From positions 248,001 through 312,000 of the forward strand of contig NZ_JARSBP010000007.1 of assembly GCF_029623955.1 (NCBI RefSeq): a stretch of DNA of 64,000 bases. The letters are read 5' to 3'. The notes beneath the pieces are model-generated. The model had not been told where the DNA came from. It saw nothing but the letters and a program-made list of their open reading frames with translations, and searched no databases. This stretch comes from Mycobacterium sp. 236(2023). Lineage in GTDB: Bacteria; Actinomycetota; Actinomycetes; Mycobacteriales; Mycobacteriaceae. A program made the position numbers and the translations under genes. Shown here piece after piece: positions 50,611 to 58,755 of this stretch (position 1 is its first letter; each line of letters opens with the position of its first letter).

Positions 50611-51188
50611 TTGATCCTGGCCGCACTGGAGTACTGGATGGAGCGGCAGTCCCTGCCCAATCGGAGGATCGGTGAAACCGACGTATCGGTGCCGCATCAC
50701 AATCTCGACCAATTCCTTTTCAGCTCAATCGGTTTAACCGGCGCAGGCAACGACGTCGTGGGAGGAAATCGGCAGGCGCTCACCACTGCGTTCGATAAAC
50801 TGTTGCCCATCACCGACCTCCTCTTTGCCTATCGAAGGTCGTTGTGGTGTGGCATCGGCGGTCTGGTTCCATTCGCCAGGTCACCGCCTCAGTTCTCCGG
50901 AGTTCTGATCTCGTCGGGACTCACGCTGGGTGTCGAGCGGTACCGCTACCCGCGGGACCTGCCTAAGGTGGCTGCATCGAGTGGGGACGCGATTACTGCG
51001 ACGAGTTGGGCCTACCCGAGCTGCCCGCCGAATTCACGCCGCCGCTGATCGTCGGCGACGTCGGGGCGAACCCCGCGCAGTATTGCAACTCGGGCATTGT
51101 GCTCAACTCAGAGGGTCTCAAAAAATGGCTGTTTGGGCCGTTGGACGGTCCGCCGCGCAATACTGCGCAAGTGGGGATGCCCGGATAG
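50611..51188 (+). pseudogene. 3' remnant of a second mceA-type gene
   Basis: From about 50700 the frame reads NLDQFLFSSIGLTGAGNDVVGGNRQALTTAFDKLLPITDLLFAYR, and on to RSPPQFSGVLISSGLTLGVERYRYPRDLPKVAAS. This is MceA C-terminal sequence, compare LDAFLVSAIGLGDSGVQLL and PYRYPSNLPINGAKGG in the intact mceA here. A frameshift near 50985 then restores RDYCDELGLPELPAEFTPP and VDVGANP-like GDVGANPAQY, ending with LNSEGLKKWLFGPLDGPPRN and a stop at 51188. The 5' half (anchor and MCE domain) is gone. It comes from a different MCE clade than the mce operon at 30-38 kb. Confidence 0.75.
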
Positions 51189-51325
51189 TCCTGGCATCCA
51201 AAAGCGAACTGCTACGTCGATCCGCCTGACCGGTGGCCCTGAAACCAAGTATGGCGACACCACCAAACCCAGGGCGCATCGCCTCCGGCTAAACCGGGGC
51301 GATCACAGGAGAGCTTAGTGAGGCG

Positions 51326-52174
51326 TTAGCTGCCTGGGTTCGCGTTGCCTTCGAACGTTCGAGGGCTCCGTCCTGTGTAGTCAGGAAGGAGCGAGCGCGG
51401 GATGGGCCCCTTGTTGCGGCCGCCCTGCTGGGTCTGCTCCCAACCGTGAGCCAGAATTCCCACCGAACGGGAGAGCACGAACAGTCCTCGACCAAGCGGG
51501 GGTGGGAAGCCTAGCTCGGCGTAGACGACGGCGGTGGCTCCGTCGATGTTCATGGGCACCGGCTTGCTTCGCCCTTCGGCGAGTGAGGCCTCCAACGCCG
51601 ATGCTGCGTCGAGGAATTCGCCCGTCACGGCACCGTCGGCCCGGGCATCGGCGACCAGTGTGAGCAGCGGGTCACGGCGAGGGTCTCGGGGGTGGAAGCG
51701 GTGGCCGAAGCCAGGGACGTAGCGCCGCTTGGCGCGGTAGTCGGCGACGGCACGGTCAGCGGCGGCCCGCAGGTCTGACAGAGCTTGGGATCCCTGGCAG
51801 AGGCTGGTTAAGAGTTCCATACATTGCTCGCCGGCGCCGCCGTGCACGTCGCCAAGCATGCCGACGCCGGTGGAGATCACATTGTTGAGGCCGACGCCGC
51901 ACGTTGCGGCCATCCGCGCAGCAGCGATTGAGGGTGCCTGCGGACCATGGTCCACGGCGGCGACCAGGGCGGCGTTGAGGAGTCGTTCCTGCCAGTCCGA
52001 CGGGCGCTCGCCACGAATCATCAGCCACACCATGCCGGCATAGGACGTCGTGGGGATGATTTCCTCGATGGCGTAGCCGCGGTAACGGATTACGCCGGGG
52101 GTGATGTCGCTGATATCGGTGCGCCACCAGGCAGTGACGTCGTCGACGCTGGTGCCGGCTTCGTGGGTGGTCAT
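51326..52174 (-). CDS. Citryl-CoA lyase-like/short citrate synthase-family protein
   Basis: A 282-residue protein of the citrate-synthase superfamily, shorter than true citrate synthases (about 430). All three catalytic positions are kept: His111 in GDVHGGAGE, His158 in PGFGHRFHPRDPR and Asp211 in MNIDGATA. It can therefore make or cleave a citryl-CoA-type thioester. The start codon overlaps the stop of the CaiB-type CoA-transferase upstream (ATGA at 52174-52171), so the two are co-translated. The pair suggests CoA transfer onto a tricarboxylate followed by cleavage to an acyl-CoA and an oxoacid. The substrate is inferred, not proven. Confidence 0.8.
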   Translation of the reverse strand: MTTHEAGTSVDDVTAWWRTDISDITPGVIRYRGYAIEEIIPTTSYAGMVWLMIRGERPSDWQERLLNAALVAAVDHGPQAPSIAAARMAATCGVGLNNVISTGVGMLGDVHGGAGEQCMELLTSLCQGSQALSDLRAAADRAVADYRAKRRYVPGFGHRFHPRDPRRDPLLTLVADARADGAVTGEFLDAASALEASLAEGRSKPVPMNIDGATAVVYAELGFPPPLGRGLFVLSRSVGILAHGWEQTQQGGRNKGPIPRSLLPDYTGRSPRTFEGNANPGS

Positions 52175-53361
52175 ACCGCCCCCTGCGCGTTCAATGTCGA
52201 GATCTCGGTGTCGGAGTAGCCGAGCTCGCTAAGTAGTTCGTTGGTGTGGGAACCGAGCGCCGGCGGAGGTGATTTTGGTTGCAGGGCTTCCCCATTCACG
52301 TGGAAGCCACAGCCGAGGACCTTTGCCCGGCGGTCGGGCAGTTCAACCTCGTGCACGAGTGATCTTTGCTCGATCTGTTCGAGTTCGAGCGAATCGGTGA
52401 CGTCGAGGACCAGCCCGGCGGGTACCCCGGCGTCGTTGAAGAGGGGCTCCCACTCCCGCGCGGTCTTTGCGGCCAGCGCCGCCTCCAACTCGGTTCGAAG
52501 CTCTGTCCTTTGCATCTTGCGGTCGTCGCGCAGGGCGAATCTGGGGTCGTCGATGAGATCTTCACGGCCGATCAACTTGCAGAGGGTTTCAAACTGTTCT
52601 TGCTTGTTGGCGGCGATGTTGAGAGAGCCCGCGCGTGTGGCGAAGGTCGCCGACGGTGCGCCCGTGGGGTTTTCGTTGCCATTGGCAGTGGGTGTGCGCC
52701 CGGCGATGAGGTAGTCGGATACCACCCAGCCGAGTGCGGTCAGTGAGCTTTCGAGCATGGAGACGTCGAGATAGGAACCTTCGCCGGTGCGGCTGCGCGC
52801 GACGAGGGCGCCGTTGATCGCCATCGCTGCGGTCATCCCGCCGAGGGTGTCGCATACCGGAAAGCCGACGCGCAGCGGCGCGGTTTCCGGAGTGCCCGTC
52901 ACGGCGCTCATACCGGAGAGGCCTTGGATGATCTGGTCGTAAGCAGGTCGGGTCCGCATCGGACCGGTCTGTCCGAATCCAGAGATGGCACAGTAGACCA
53001 ACTTCGGATTGGTACGACGAAGATCGTCCCAGTCATACCCGAGCCGGGCCATGACGCCTGGGCGGAAATTCTCGACGAGCACGTCGGCACCCCTGACGAG
53101 CCGATCGAAGACCTGCCTGCCGCCACCGTGTTTGAGGTCGACGGTGATCGACCGCTTGCCGGCGTTCTGCGCGACGAAAGATGCGCCCATGCGTTGCGCC
53201 GACAACTCTGCATCAGCGCCCAATTGCCTTGCAAGATCACCGGTTCCGGGGACTTCGACCTTGATGACGTCAGCGCCCATGAGTGCGAGTTGGTAGCTGG
53301 CGTAGGGACCGGCCAGAACGTTGGTGAGGTCGAGAACTCGAATTCCATCGAGTAGATGCAT
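52171..53361 (-). CDS. CaiB/BaiF-family (type III) CoA-transferase
   Basis: A 396-residue family III CoA-transferase. The catalytic Asp is Asp142 in RPAYDQIIQGLSG. Other landmarks are LDLTNVLAGPYASYQLALMGADVIKVE at the N-terminus, VENFRPGVMARLGYDW, and GSYLDVSMLESSLTALGW. The start is the ATG at 53361 with GGAGG upstream; the frame is open further to 53439 without sequence support. Divergent from iclR (53532) with an ACCAT-N3-ATGG element in between. Coupled to the citryl-CoA-lyase-like gene; probably uses succinyl-CoA or acetyl-CoA as donor for an organic acid. Confidence 0.88.
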   Translation of the reverse strand: MHLLDGIRVLDLTNVLAGPYASYQLALMGADVIKVEVPGTGDLARQLGADAELSAQRMGASFVAQNAGKRSITVDLKHGGGRQVFDRLVRGADVLVENFRPGVMARLGYDWDDLRRTNPKLVYCAISGFGQTGPMRTRPAYDQIIQGLSGMSAVTGTPETAPLRVGFPVCDTLGGMTAAMAINGALVARSRTGEGSYLDVSMLESSLTALGWVVSDYLIAGRTPTANGNENPTGAPSATFATRAGSLNIAANKQEQFETLCKLIGREDLIDDPRFALRDDRKMQRTELRTELEAALAAKTAREWEPLFNDAGVPAGLVLDVTDSLELEQIEQRSLVHEVELPDRRAKVLGCGFHVNGEALQPKSPPPALGSHTNELLSELGYSDTEISTLNAQGAV

Positions 53362-53412
53362 GGCGGACCTCCGCAAGAAATGGCGTTCAGTGGACCCAAC
53401 TGTATCACCCTG

Positions 53413-53429
53413 AACCATACAATGGGTTT
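53413..53429. promoter_or_regulatory. IclR-type operator candidate, site 1
   Basis: AACCATACAATGGGTTT contains ACCAT-N3-ATGG, an imperfect 17-base dyad, in the short divergent intergenic region between the CoA-transferase (start 53361) and iclR (start 53532). A perfect version of the same dyad is found at 55021-55035 ahead of the transporter operon and the RraA-like gene. Confidence 0.55.
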
Positions 53430-53531
53430 CTAGATCCATCTGACGGTTTTCAGTGGCGCGCCGAGTTTCGCGCGAGCGGTTCCGGCGAACCGTAGAGTGG
53501 TCGAGACAACTTCTTCCCGAGACGAGGTGCT

Positions 53532-54314
53532 ATGAGCACTGATCTACTGGACCCCGCCGAGAAACCAACGTCCGGTGACGCCGGTGTTCGCAGCGTGACC
53601 CGTGTCATCGACCTGCTCGAGCTGTTCGATAGCGCGCACCCCACCAGGTCGCTGAAGGAGCTAGTCGAGGGGACGTCGTTACCCAAGACAACCGTGGTTC
53701 GGTTGGTAGCCACCATGTGCGCCCGCAGCGTTCTGAGCGTGCGTCCGGACGGGACCTACTGCCTGGGGCCCTCGCTGTTGCGGTGGGTACGGCTGGCCGG
53801 TAAGACGTGGACGCCACCGGACGAGGTGGTAGCCGTGATGCGGCAGCTCTCAGCGGACACCGGGGAAACGGTCAATCTCTACATCCGGCAGGGCCTTTCG
53901 CGCGTTGTGGTGGCACAGTGCGAGAGCACGGCGACGGTGCGCAGCGTGATCCCCCTCGGTGTGCCCTATCCGTTGTGGGCGGGCGCCGCGGGGAAGATCC
54001 TTCTGATGTCGATGCCCGATCTCATCGACGACGTGGCCGCCGATTCGCCGCATGGCCCCGGGTATGCCGAAAAGCTCCGCAGCGCAATCGAAGGGGGGCG
54101 CATGCGCGGATATCAGATGGTGCACGGCGAGCGGGAGCTGGGATCGACCGGGCTGTCGTTTCCAATCTTCAACGATCGCGGAATTGTCGTTGCCGCACTG
54201 ACGCTGGGCGGCCCGACCGGTCGTTTCACCGACGACCGCGTCCCGCGCTACGTCGAGTTCACGCGGCGTGCTGCCGCCACCATCTCGGAGATCGGATTAC
54301 CAGGCCTGGACTAG
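53532..54314 (+). CDS. IclR-family transcriptional regulator
   Basis: A 260-residue IclR protein. N-terminal winged helix-turn-helix: VTRVIDLLELFDSAHPTRSLKELVEGTSLPKTTVVRLVATMCARSVLSV (residues about 19-67). The C-terminal IclR effector domain is present: VNLYIRQGLSRVVVAQCESTATVRSVIPLGVPYPLWAGAAGKILLMSM and GSTGLSFPIFNDRGIVVAALTLGGPTGRF. It is divergent from the CoA-transferase/lyase pair and convergent with the RraA-like gene. ACCAT-N3-ATGG dyads at 53413 and 55021 flank it and are its likely binding sites. The ligand is probably a carboxylic acid of the pathway. Confidence 0.92.
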   Translation: MSTDLLDPAEKPTSGDAGVRSVTRVIDLLELFDSAHPTRSLKELVEGTSLPKTTVVRLVATMCARSVLSVRPDGTYCLGPSLLRWVRLAGKTWTPPDEVVAVMRQLSADTGETVNLYIRQGLSRVVVAQCESTATVRSVIPLGVPYPLWAGAAGKILLMSMPDLIDDVAADSPHGPGYAEKLRSAIEGGRMRGYQMVHGERELGSTGLSFPIFNDRGIVVAALTLGGPTGRFTDDRVPRYVEFTRRAAATISEIGLPGLD

Positions 54315-54327
54315 TCGCCTGGCGCGG

Positions 54328-54951
54328 TTAACGGATCGGCTTGGCGTTGGCGATCCGTTTGTCGGCTTCGGCTGAGGCGAGTTCGTCAGCGCGGGTCAAG
54401 GTTTCGTCGAGGGAGCTTCGAGCCACAACCGCCACTCCGTCCCGGTCTGCGATGACCGCATCCCCTGGGAACACGCAGACGCCACCGACGGCCGTGGGCT
54501 GCAACAACTGGAACGGGCCATGCTTGAAGGGCCCTGCGGGTGTTGCGGCTCGGGCGAAGACGGGCACGCCCAAGATCCGGAGAGCATCGATGTCGCGCGC
54601 CGCGCCGTCGAGGACAAATCCGGCGATGCCACGAGCCTTCGCCTTGATGCCGATCATCTCTCCGATCAGCGCGCGGCCCTCGTCACGTTCGCCGTTCACG
54701 ATGACGACGTCGCCGGGTGCCGCCACGTCGAGGGCCTGGTGGATGCCGAGGTTGTCCCCTGCCCGCGTCCACACGGTGAAGGCGTTGCCGTGAAGTCGAG
54801 CGTCGGGCCATTGCGCCGCAATCCGTGAGTCGAGCGCTCCGAATCGTCCCATCGCATCAGTGACTAGGGCGGTTCCGAGCCCGGCTAACCGCTCGAGTGC
54901 CTGCTTCTCACAGCGGCAGAACGCTGCCACCGGACGTCCGAATTTAGCCAT
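54328..54951 (-). CDS. RraA/4-hydroxy-4-methyl-2-oxoglutarate aldolase-family protein
   Basis: A 207-residue member of the RraA-like family, which includes HMG/CHA aldolases of the protocatechuate and gallate 4,5-cleavage pathways. Markers are GTALVTDAMGRFGALD near the start, VWTRAGDNLGIHQALDVAAPGDVVIVNG, and GIAGFVLDGAARDIDALRILGVPVFARA. The GD-V-V-ADRDGVAVV strand near the end is also typical. Divalent-metal-dependent aldolase activity would give pyruvate plus an oxoacid. I choose the ATG at 54951 (AAGGGG upstream) instead of the longer frame to 55221, which crosses a dyad operator and is Pro-rich. It is divergent from the Tct operon. Confidence 0.85.
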   Translation of the reverse strand: MAKFGRPVAAFCRCEKQALERLAGLGTALVTDAMGRFGALDSRIAAQWPDARLHGNAFTVWTRAGDNLGIHQALDVAAPGDVVIVNGERDEGRALIGEMIGIKAKARGIAGFVLDGAARDIDALRILGVPVFARAATPAGPFKHGPFQLLQPTAVGGVCVFPGDAVIADRDGVAVVARSSLDETLTRADELASAEADKRIANAKPIR

Positions 54952-55020
54952 TGACGAGCCCCTTTCCCCACGATCGCCCCGAAATCGCCCTGACGCTGTG
55001 ACCACTGTGTGGTTTTTATA

Positions 55021-55035
55021 GACCATTAGATGGTC
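55021..55035. promoter_or_regulatory. IclR-type operator candidate, site 2
   Basis: GACCAT-TAG-ATGGTC: a perfect 15-base dyad in the divergent region between the RraA-like gene (start 54951) and the TctC lipoprotein gene (start 55082). It shares the ACCAT-N3-ATGG core with 53413-53429. At 47 bases before the tctC ATG it could block that promoter and that of the aldolase gene. Confidence 0.7.
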
Positions 55036-55081
55036 CATCGTGTAGCGTACGCCACATACCTGCTGTGATGAGGAGCACTCC

Positions 55082-56119
55082 ATGAAGAACGTCAACAAAT
55101 CGACGACTCTGCGTCGCCTGGCATCGAAGGCCATCGTCATCGGAGCCGCCGCGACGGTCGTAGTGACCGCGGCCTGCGCACCTGGTGGTGGCGGGAACGG
55201 CGGCGGCGGCGATGCAGCCAATTACCCAAGCCGGCCAATCGAATTGCTCGTGCCGGCCAAGCCGGGTGGTGGATGGGACCAGACCGCGCGCGGCATGCAG
55301 CAGGTGGTGCAGGAAGCCAACCTGACCGATCAGAGCATCGAGGTCATCAACCGCGAAGGTGGTGGCGGCGCGACGGGCCTGGCCGAGCTCACCAGCAACG
55401 ACAAAGGTAACCCGAACACGCTGATGATCGGCGGCCTGGTCATGATCGGCGCGCTCAAGCAGGCCGGCTCCCCGCTCTCGATTACCGACGCCACCACGAT
55501 CGCGACCCTGACCTCTGAGGCCGAAGCCCTTGTGGTGCGCGCTGACTCGCCGTACCAGACGATCACTGACGTCATTAACGCCTACAAGGCCGACCCCAAG
55601 TCGGTCGTCTTCGGCGGCGGTTCGGCAGGCGGGTCCGATCAGATCCTTGTCGGGCTCATGCTCAAAGCCGCTGGCCTGACGCCCGGCGATATGAACTACG
55701 TCGGCTACTCCGGTGGCGGCGAGGCCACCGCCGGCATTCTCTCCGGCGACGTCAAGGTCGGGGTGTCCGGCGTCTCGGAATTCGAAGGACAGATCGAAGG
55801 CGGCGAAATGCGCCTTCTCGCAATCAGTTCCGACGACGAGGTCACTGTCGCCGGCCAACCTGCGCCCACCCTCAAGAGCGCCGGACTCGACGTCGACTTC
55901 GTCAACTGGCGCGCCATCTTCGCCCCACCGGGGCTCGACGATGCCCAGGTCGACGGCATCACGTCGTTCGTCACCAAGATCCACGACACCGAGCAGTGGA
56001 AGACGTTGGTTGAAGAACGCGGTTGGACCGACGATTTCCGCACCGGCGATGACGCCTCCAAGTTCGTCTCCGAAGCGCAGGACGAGACCGCCTCAATCCT
56101 CGGAGAACTCGGACTGTGA
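55082..56119 (+). CDS. tctC: TctC-family substrate-binding lipoprotein of a tripartite tricarboxylate transporter
   Basis: A 345-residue extracytoplasmic solute receptor (BUG/TctC family). Signal peptide with lipobox VTAAC, lipidated at Cys32, followed by a Gly-rich linker. The TctC pattern is clear: PSRPIELLVPAKPGGGWDQTARGMQQVVQE, INREGGGGATGLAELTSND, VFGGGSAGGSDQILVGLMLKAAGL, and NWRAIFAPPGLDDAQVDGITSFVTKIHDTEQWKTLVEERGW. It should deliver a di- or tricarboxylate to TctAB. First gene of a three-gene operon; its stop overlaps the tctB GTG (GTGA). The IclR dyad at 55021 lies just upstream. Confidence 0.92.
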   Translation: MKNVNKSTTLRRLASKAIVIGAAATVVVTAACAPGGGGNGGGGDAANYPSRPIELLVPAKPGGGWDQTARGMQQVVQEANLTDQSIEVINREGGGGATGLAELTSNDKGNPNTLMIGGLVMIGALKQAGSPLSITDATTIATLTSEAEALVVRADSPYQTITDVINAYKADPKSVVFGGGSAGGSDQILVGLMLKAAGLTPGDMNYVGYSGGGEATAGILSGDVKVGVSGVSEFEGQIEGGEMRLLAISSDDEVTVAGQPAPTLKSAGLDVDFVNWRAIFAPPGLDDAQVDGITSFVTKIHDTEQWKTLVEERGWTDDFRTGDDASKFVSEAQDETASILGELGL

Positions 56120-56682
56120 ACGTCTCCGACGACGGTCTCCTGAAGAAAGAGGTCGACACCGCCCCGTCGGAGAGCTCCTCCGACGGCGGCGTCGACATGG
56201 AAAGCGACACAACGATCGTCGCGAGCTCGCCCGGCGCACCCGCCGCTCTCGGCGCAGTCATCGTGGCGATCGGCGCACTGCTGCTGTGGCAGGCGTGGCA
56301 GGTGCCAGGAACCATGACCCCACAGGGTCCGCGATTCCTCCCTGTCGTCATCGCAGTCGCATGGACGTTGCTCGGGGTTGCCTACCTCGGCGGCGCCCTC
56401 GCCGCACTGGCTGGCCGAAGGCATCAGCCGGCCGGCGAACGGTTCGACCATCTGCTGCGCGTCGGGGTACTTCTTGTCGTCCTGGTCGTCTACGCCTATG
56501 CCATCGATCCGATCGGGTACCTCGTTTCGACCGCCGTGCTGTTCGGCGCGTGCGCCGCGCTGCTGGGAAGTCGCAGCTTCATCCGCGACGGGGTCATCGC
56601 CCTCGTGCTGACCGTGGCGATCTACTTCCTGTTCAGCTATGGACTCAACATTTACCTACCTCCGGGACTGCTGCCGCTATGA
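56116..56682 (+). CDS. tctB: TctB-family small membrane subunit of a tripartite tricarboxylate transporter
   Basis: A 188-residue protein beginning with GTG at 56116. After a 40-residue acidic N-terminus there are four hydrophobic segments: AALGAVIVAIGALLLWQAW, FLPVVIAVAWTLLGVAYLGGALAAL, LLRVGVLLVVLVVYAYAIDPIGYLVSTAVLFGACAALLG and VIALVLTVAIYFLFSYGLNIYLP. This is the TctB topology. The final FSYGLNIYLPPGLLPL resembles the other TctB in this window (FAYALGVDLPAGLLGGVI). Coupled to tctC and tctA by stop-start overlaps. Confidence 0.9.
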   Translation: MNVSDDGLLKKEVDTAPSESSSDGGVDMESDTTIVASSPGAPAALGAVIVAIGALLLWQAWQVPGTMTPQGPRFLPVVIAVAWTLLGVAYLGGALAALAGRRHQPAGERFDHLLRVGVLLVVLVVYAYAIDPIGYLVSTAVLFGACAALLGSRSFIRDGVIALVLTVAIYFLFSYGLNIYLPPGLLPL

Positions 56683-58232
56683 CGGTTTTCACCGATCTCC
56701 TGGGTGGCTTCGCCACCGTCTTCACCCCCACCAACCTGCTGCTCGCGGCGTTGGGCGTCACCTTGGGCACACTCGTCGGCGTTCTGCCCGGCATCGGGCC
56801 CGCGGTCACGATCGCCCTGCTGCTGCCGGTGACCTTCCAATTCGACGATCCAGCAGGCGCTTTCATCATGTTCGCCGGCATCTACTACGGCGCCATGTAC
56901 GGCGGCTCGACCACCTCGATCCTGCTGAACACCCCCGGGGAATCCGCTTCCGTCGCAACCGCCATGGAAGGCCACCTGATGGCCAAAGCCGGACGAGCAC
57001 GGGCCGCACTGGCCACCGCCGCCATCGGGTCGTTCGTCGCCGGCACCATCGCCACCGTTCTGCTCACCTTCGTCGCCAAGCCGATCGGCAAGCTCGCGGT
57101 CACCTTCACCGCCGCCGACTACACCGCCCTGATGGTCTTGGCGCTGGTCTCAGTGACCGCCCTCGTCGGGCGTTCGCTCGTGCGCGGCCTGCTGGCACTG
57201 CTGGTCGGCGTGACCCTCGGCATGATCGGCCTGGACTCACTATCCGGTCAGGCGCGGCTCACCTTCGGACAACCGCTGCTCTACGACGGCATCAGCGAAG
57301 TTATCCTCATCATCGGCCTCTTCGCCATCGGCGAGACCTTGTACGTACTGGTCCGCGGACGCACCAGGCCCGGCGTTCTGGCACCGCTGGACCCGCCGCA
57401 GAAGGGGGATATCTTTTGGATGAGTCGCAAGGACTGGAGCCGCTCCTGGAAACCCTGGCTACGGGGCACCGCGTTCGGGTTCCCGTTCGGCGTCCTCCCC
57501 GCGGGTGGGGCCGAGATCCCCACTTTCCTCTCCTACACCTACGAGAAGAAGCGCTCAAAAGGCAAGGGCGAGTTCGGCAAAGGAGCCATCGAAGGCGTCG
57601 CGGGACCCGAGGCAGCGAACAACGCATCGTTCTCCGGCGTCCTCGTCCCACTGTTGACACTCGGCCTGCCGACCTCGGCGACAGCCGCCGTGCTCATCGC
57701 CGCGTTCCAGATCTTCAACCTGCAGCCAGGTCCGCAACTCTTCGAAGAACAGTCCGGGCTGGTGTGGGCGCTCATCGCCTCGCTGTACATCGGCAACGTG
57801 ATGCTGCTGCTGCTCAACCTTCCCCTGATCCGGTTGTGGGTCAAAGTCCTTCAAATCCCACGCCCAGCCCTCTACGCAGGCATCCTGGTCTTCGCCACCC
57901 TGGGCGTCTACTCCGTCTCCGGCAGCGCGATGGATATCCTCATCGCCTACGCAGTCGGTGTCGTTGGACTGTTCATGCGCCTCTACGACTTTCCCATCGC
58001 ACCAGTCATTCTCGGTGCCATCCTCGGACCCAACCTCGAAAACCAATTCCGCCGCGCACTCACCGCCTCCAACGGCGACTGGAGCGTCTTCGTCACCCAC
58101 CCCACCTCCGCCATCATCCTCATCCTCGCCGTCATCGCATTCCTCGTCCCCTACCTCCCCTGGATCATCAAAAGAATCAAAGGCCAAGAAACGCGAGGCT
58201 CCGTCAAACTCGCAGTCGGCGATGACGACTGA
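56679..58232 (+). CDS. tctA: TctA-family large permease of a tripartite tricarboxylate transporter
   Basis: A 517-residue polytopic membrane protein with about twelve transmembrane segments. The conserved TctA signatures are GTLVGVLPGIGPAVTIALLLPVTF (near residue 28), MYGGSTTSILLNTPGESASVATAMEG (near residue 73) and FGVLPAGGAEIPTFLSYTYEKK. GAIEGVAGPEAANNASFSGVLVPLLTLGLPTSATAAVL follows. Its ATG overlaps the tctB stop. The three genes form a complete high-affinity importer for citrate-like carboxylates driven by ion gradients. The C-terminus is short and hydrophilic (KLAVGDDD). Confidence 0.93.
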   Translation: MTVFTDLLGGFATVFTPTNLLLAALGVTLGTLVGVLPGIGPAVTIALLLPVTFQFDDPAGAFIMFAGIYYGAMYGGSTTSILLNTPGESASVATAMEGHLMAKAGRARAALATAAIGSFVAGTIATVLLTFVAKPIGKLAVTFTAADYTALMVLALVSVTALVGRSLVRGLLALLVGVTLGMIGLDSLSGQARLTFGQPLLYDGISEVILIIGLFAIGETLYVLVRGRTRPGVLAPLDPPQKGDIFWMSRKDWSRSWKPWLRGTAFGFPFGVLPAGGAEIPTFLSYTYEKKRSKGKGEFGKGAIEGVAGPEAANNASFSGVLVPLLTLGLPTSATAAVLIAAFQIFNLQPGPQLFEEQSGLVWALIASLYIGNVMLLLLNLPLIRLWVKVLQIPRPALYAGILVFATLGVYSVSGSAMDILIAYAVGVVGLFMRLYDFPIAPVILGAILGPNLENQFRRALTASNGDWSVFVTHPTSAIILILAVIAFLVPYLPWIIKRIKGQETRGSVKLAVGDDD

Positions 58233-58418
58233 CAGACGAACGCACAGTCCCCAATTTGTTCTCGTGGTGACCGGGGAGGAGGGCACGGGTCACTCGCAGA
58301 AGGCTGCTTAACCGCGGCGCACGTCCGGGTCCTGCGAGCACCGCACTTCGGAGGACCTGTGCCCGTCACAAATTGATGCGCGCGGCTAGGTTCACAAACC
58401 CGTTCCCACAGCCCATGA

Positions 58419-58452
58419 GAACGGCCCTCGGAGTGATCTCCGGGGGCCGTTC
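58419..58452. terminator. GC-rich stem-loop after the first Tct operon
   Basis: GAACGGCCCTCGGAG-TGAT-CTCCGGGGGCCGTTC: 15 base pairs with a single T-G wobble and a 4-base loop. It lies about 190 bases after the tctA stop and about 300 bases before the convergent MFS gene end, so it could stop transcripts from both sides. Similar hairpins are typical behind actinobacterial tRNA genes. Confidence 0.6.
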
Positions 58453-58460
58453 CACCCAGT

Positions 58461-58505
58461 GGCGGGCGTAGATTTCGAACCTGCGACCTCTGGGGCGTCA
58501 TGAGA
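58461..58505 (-). tRNA. Degenerate 3' half of an initiator tRNA-Met-like sequence
   Basis: On the minus strand the segment contains CTCATGAC, then CCCAGAGGTCGCAGGTTCGA and ATCTACGCCCGC. A mycobacterial initiator tRNA reads CTCATAACCCAGAGGTCGCAGGTTC in this region, so the anticodon loop, variable arm and T-arm start are recognisable. The T-stem no longer pairs well, three extra bases lie after the anticodon, and the 5' half is missing. A functional tRNA is excluded. Such relics mark old integration sites of mobile elements. Confidence 0.4.
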
Positions 58506-58755
58506 CACGATTCGGGCGTTTCACGCGCTCCCGCTTTCGCATTGGTGCAGCCGGTGCGGGTGTGAGATCTCGACGATTCCGCCTGATTGCACCCGTTTGG
58601 GAACGTTGCGCGGAGTTCTGTTCCCAAACTGGAGGCTTAACAAGTCAGACTGGCTTTGGCAAACATGCCCCCTCAAACCGCGTTAATGCGAACCGAACTC
58701 CCATAGATCAGCATGATTTAGCGGACCGGTCTGATGATCGGCGCCCCCTTTAGCG

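Larger units (their letters stand above)
58233..58755. other. Convergent intergenic region with hairpin and tRNA-like relic
   Basis: About 520 bases between the ends of the first tctA (plus strand) and the MFS gene (minus strand). No reading frame with a start signal is present. It contains a strong stem-loop (58419-58452) and, right next to it, a segment like the 3' half of an initiator tRNA (58461-58505). The part from 58510 to 58755 shows nothing I can identify. Confidence 0.5.

Noticed and set aside
56639..58225. Open frame of over 500 codons overlapping tctA in another plus-strand frame
   Set aside because: The product is Arg/His/Pro-rich, typical of an out-of-frame reading of high-GC DNA, while the tctA frame shows all family motifs.
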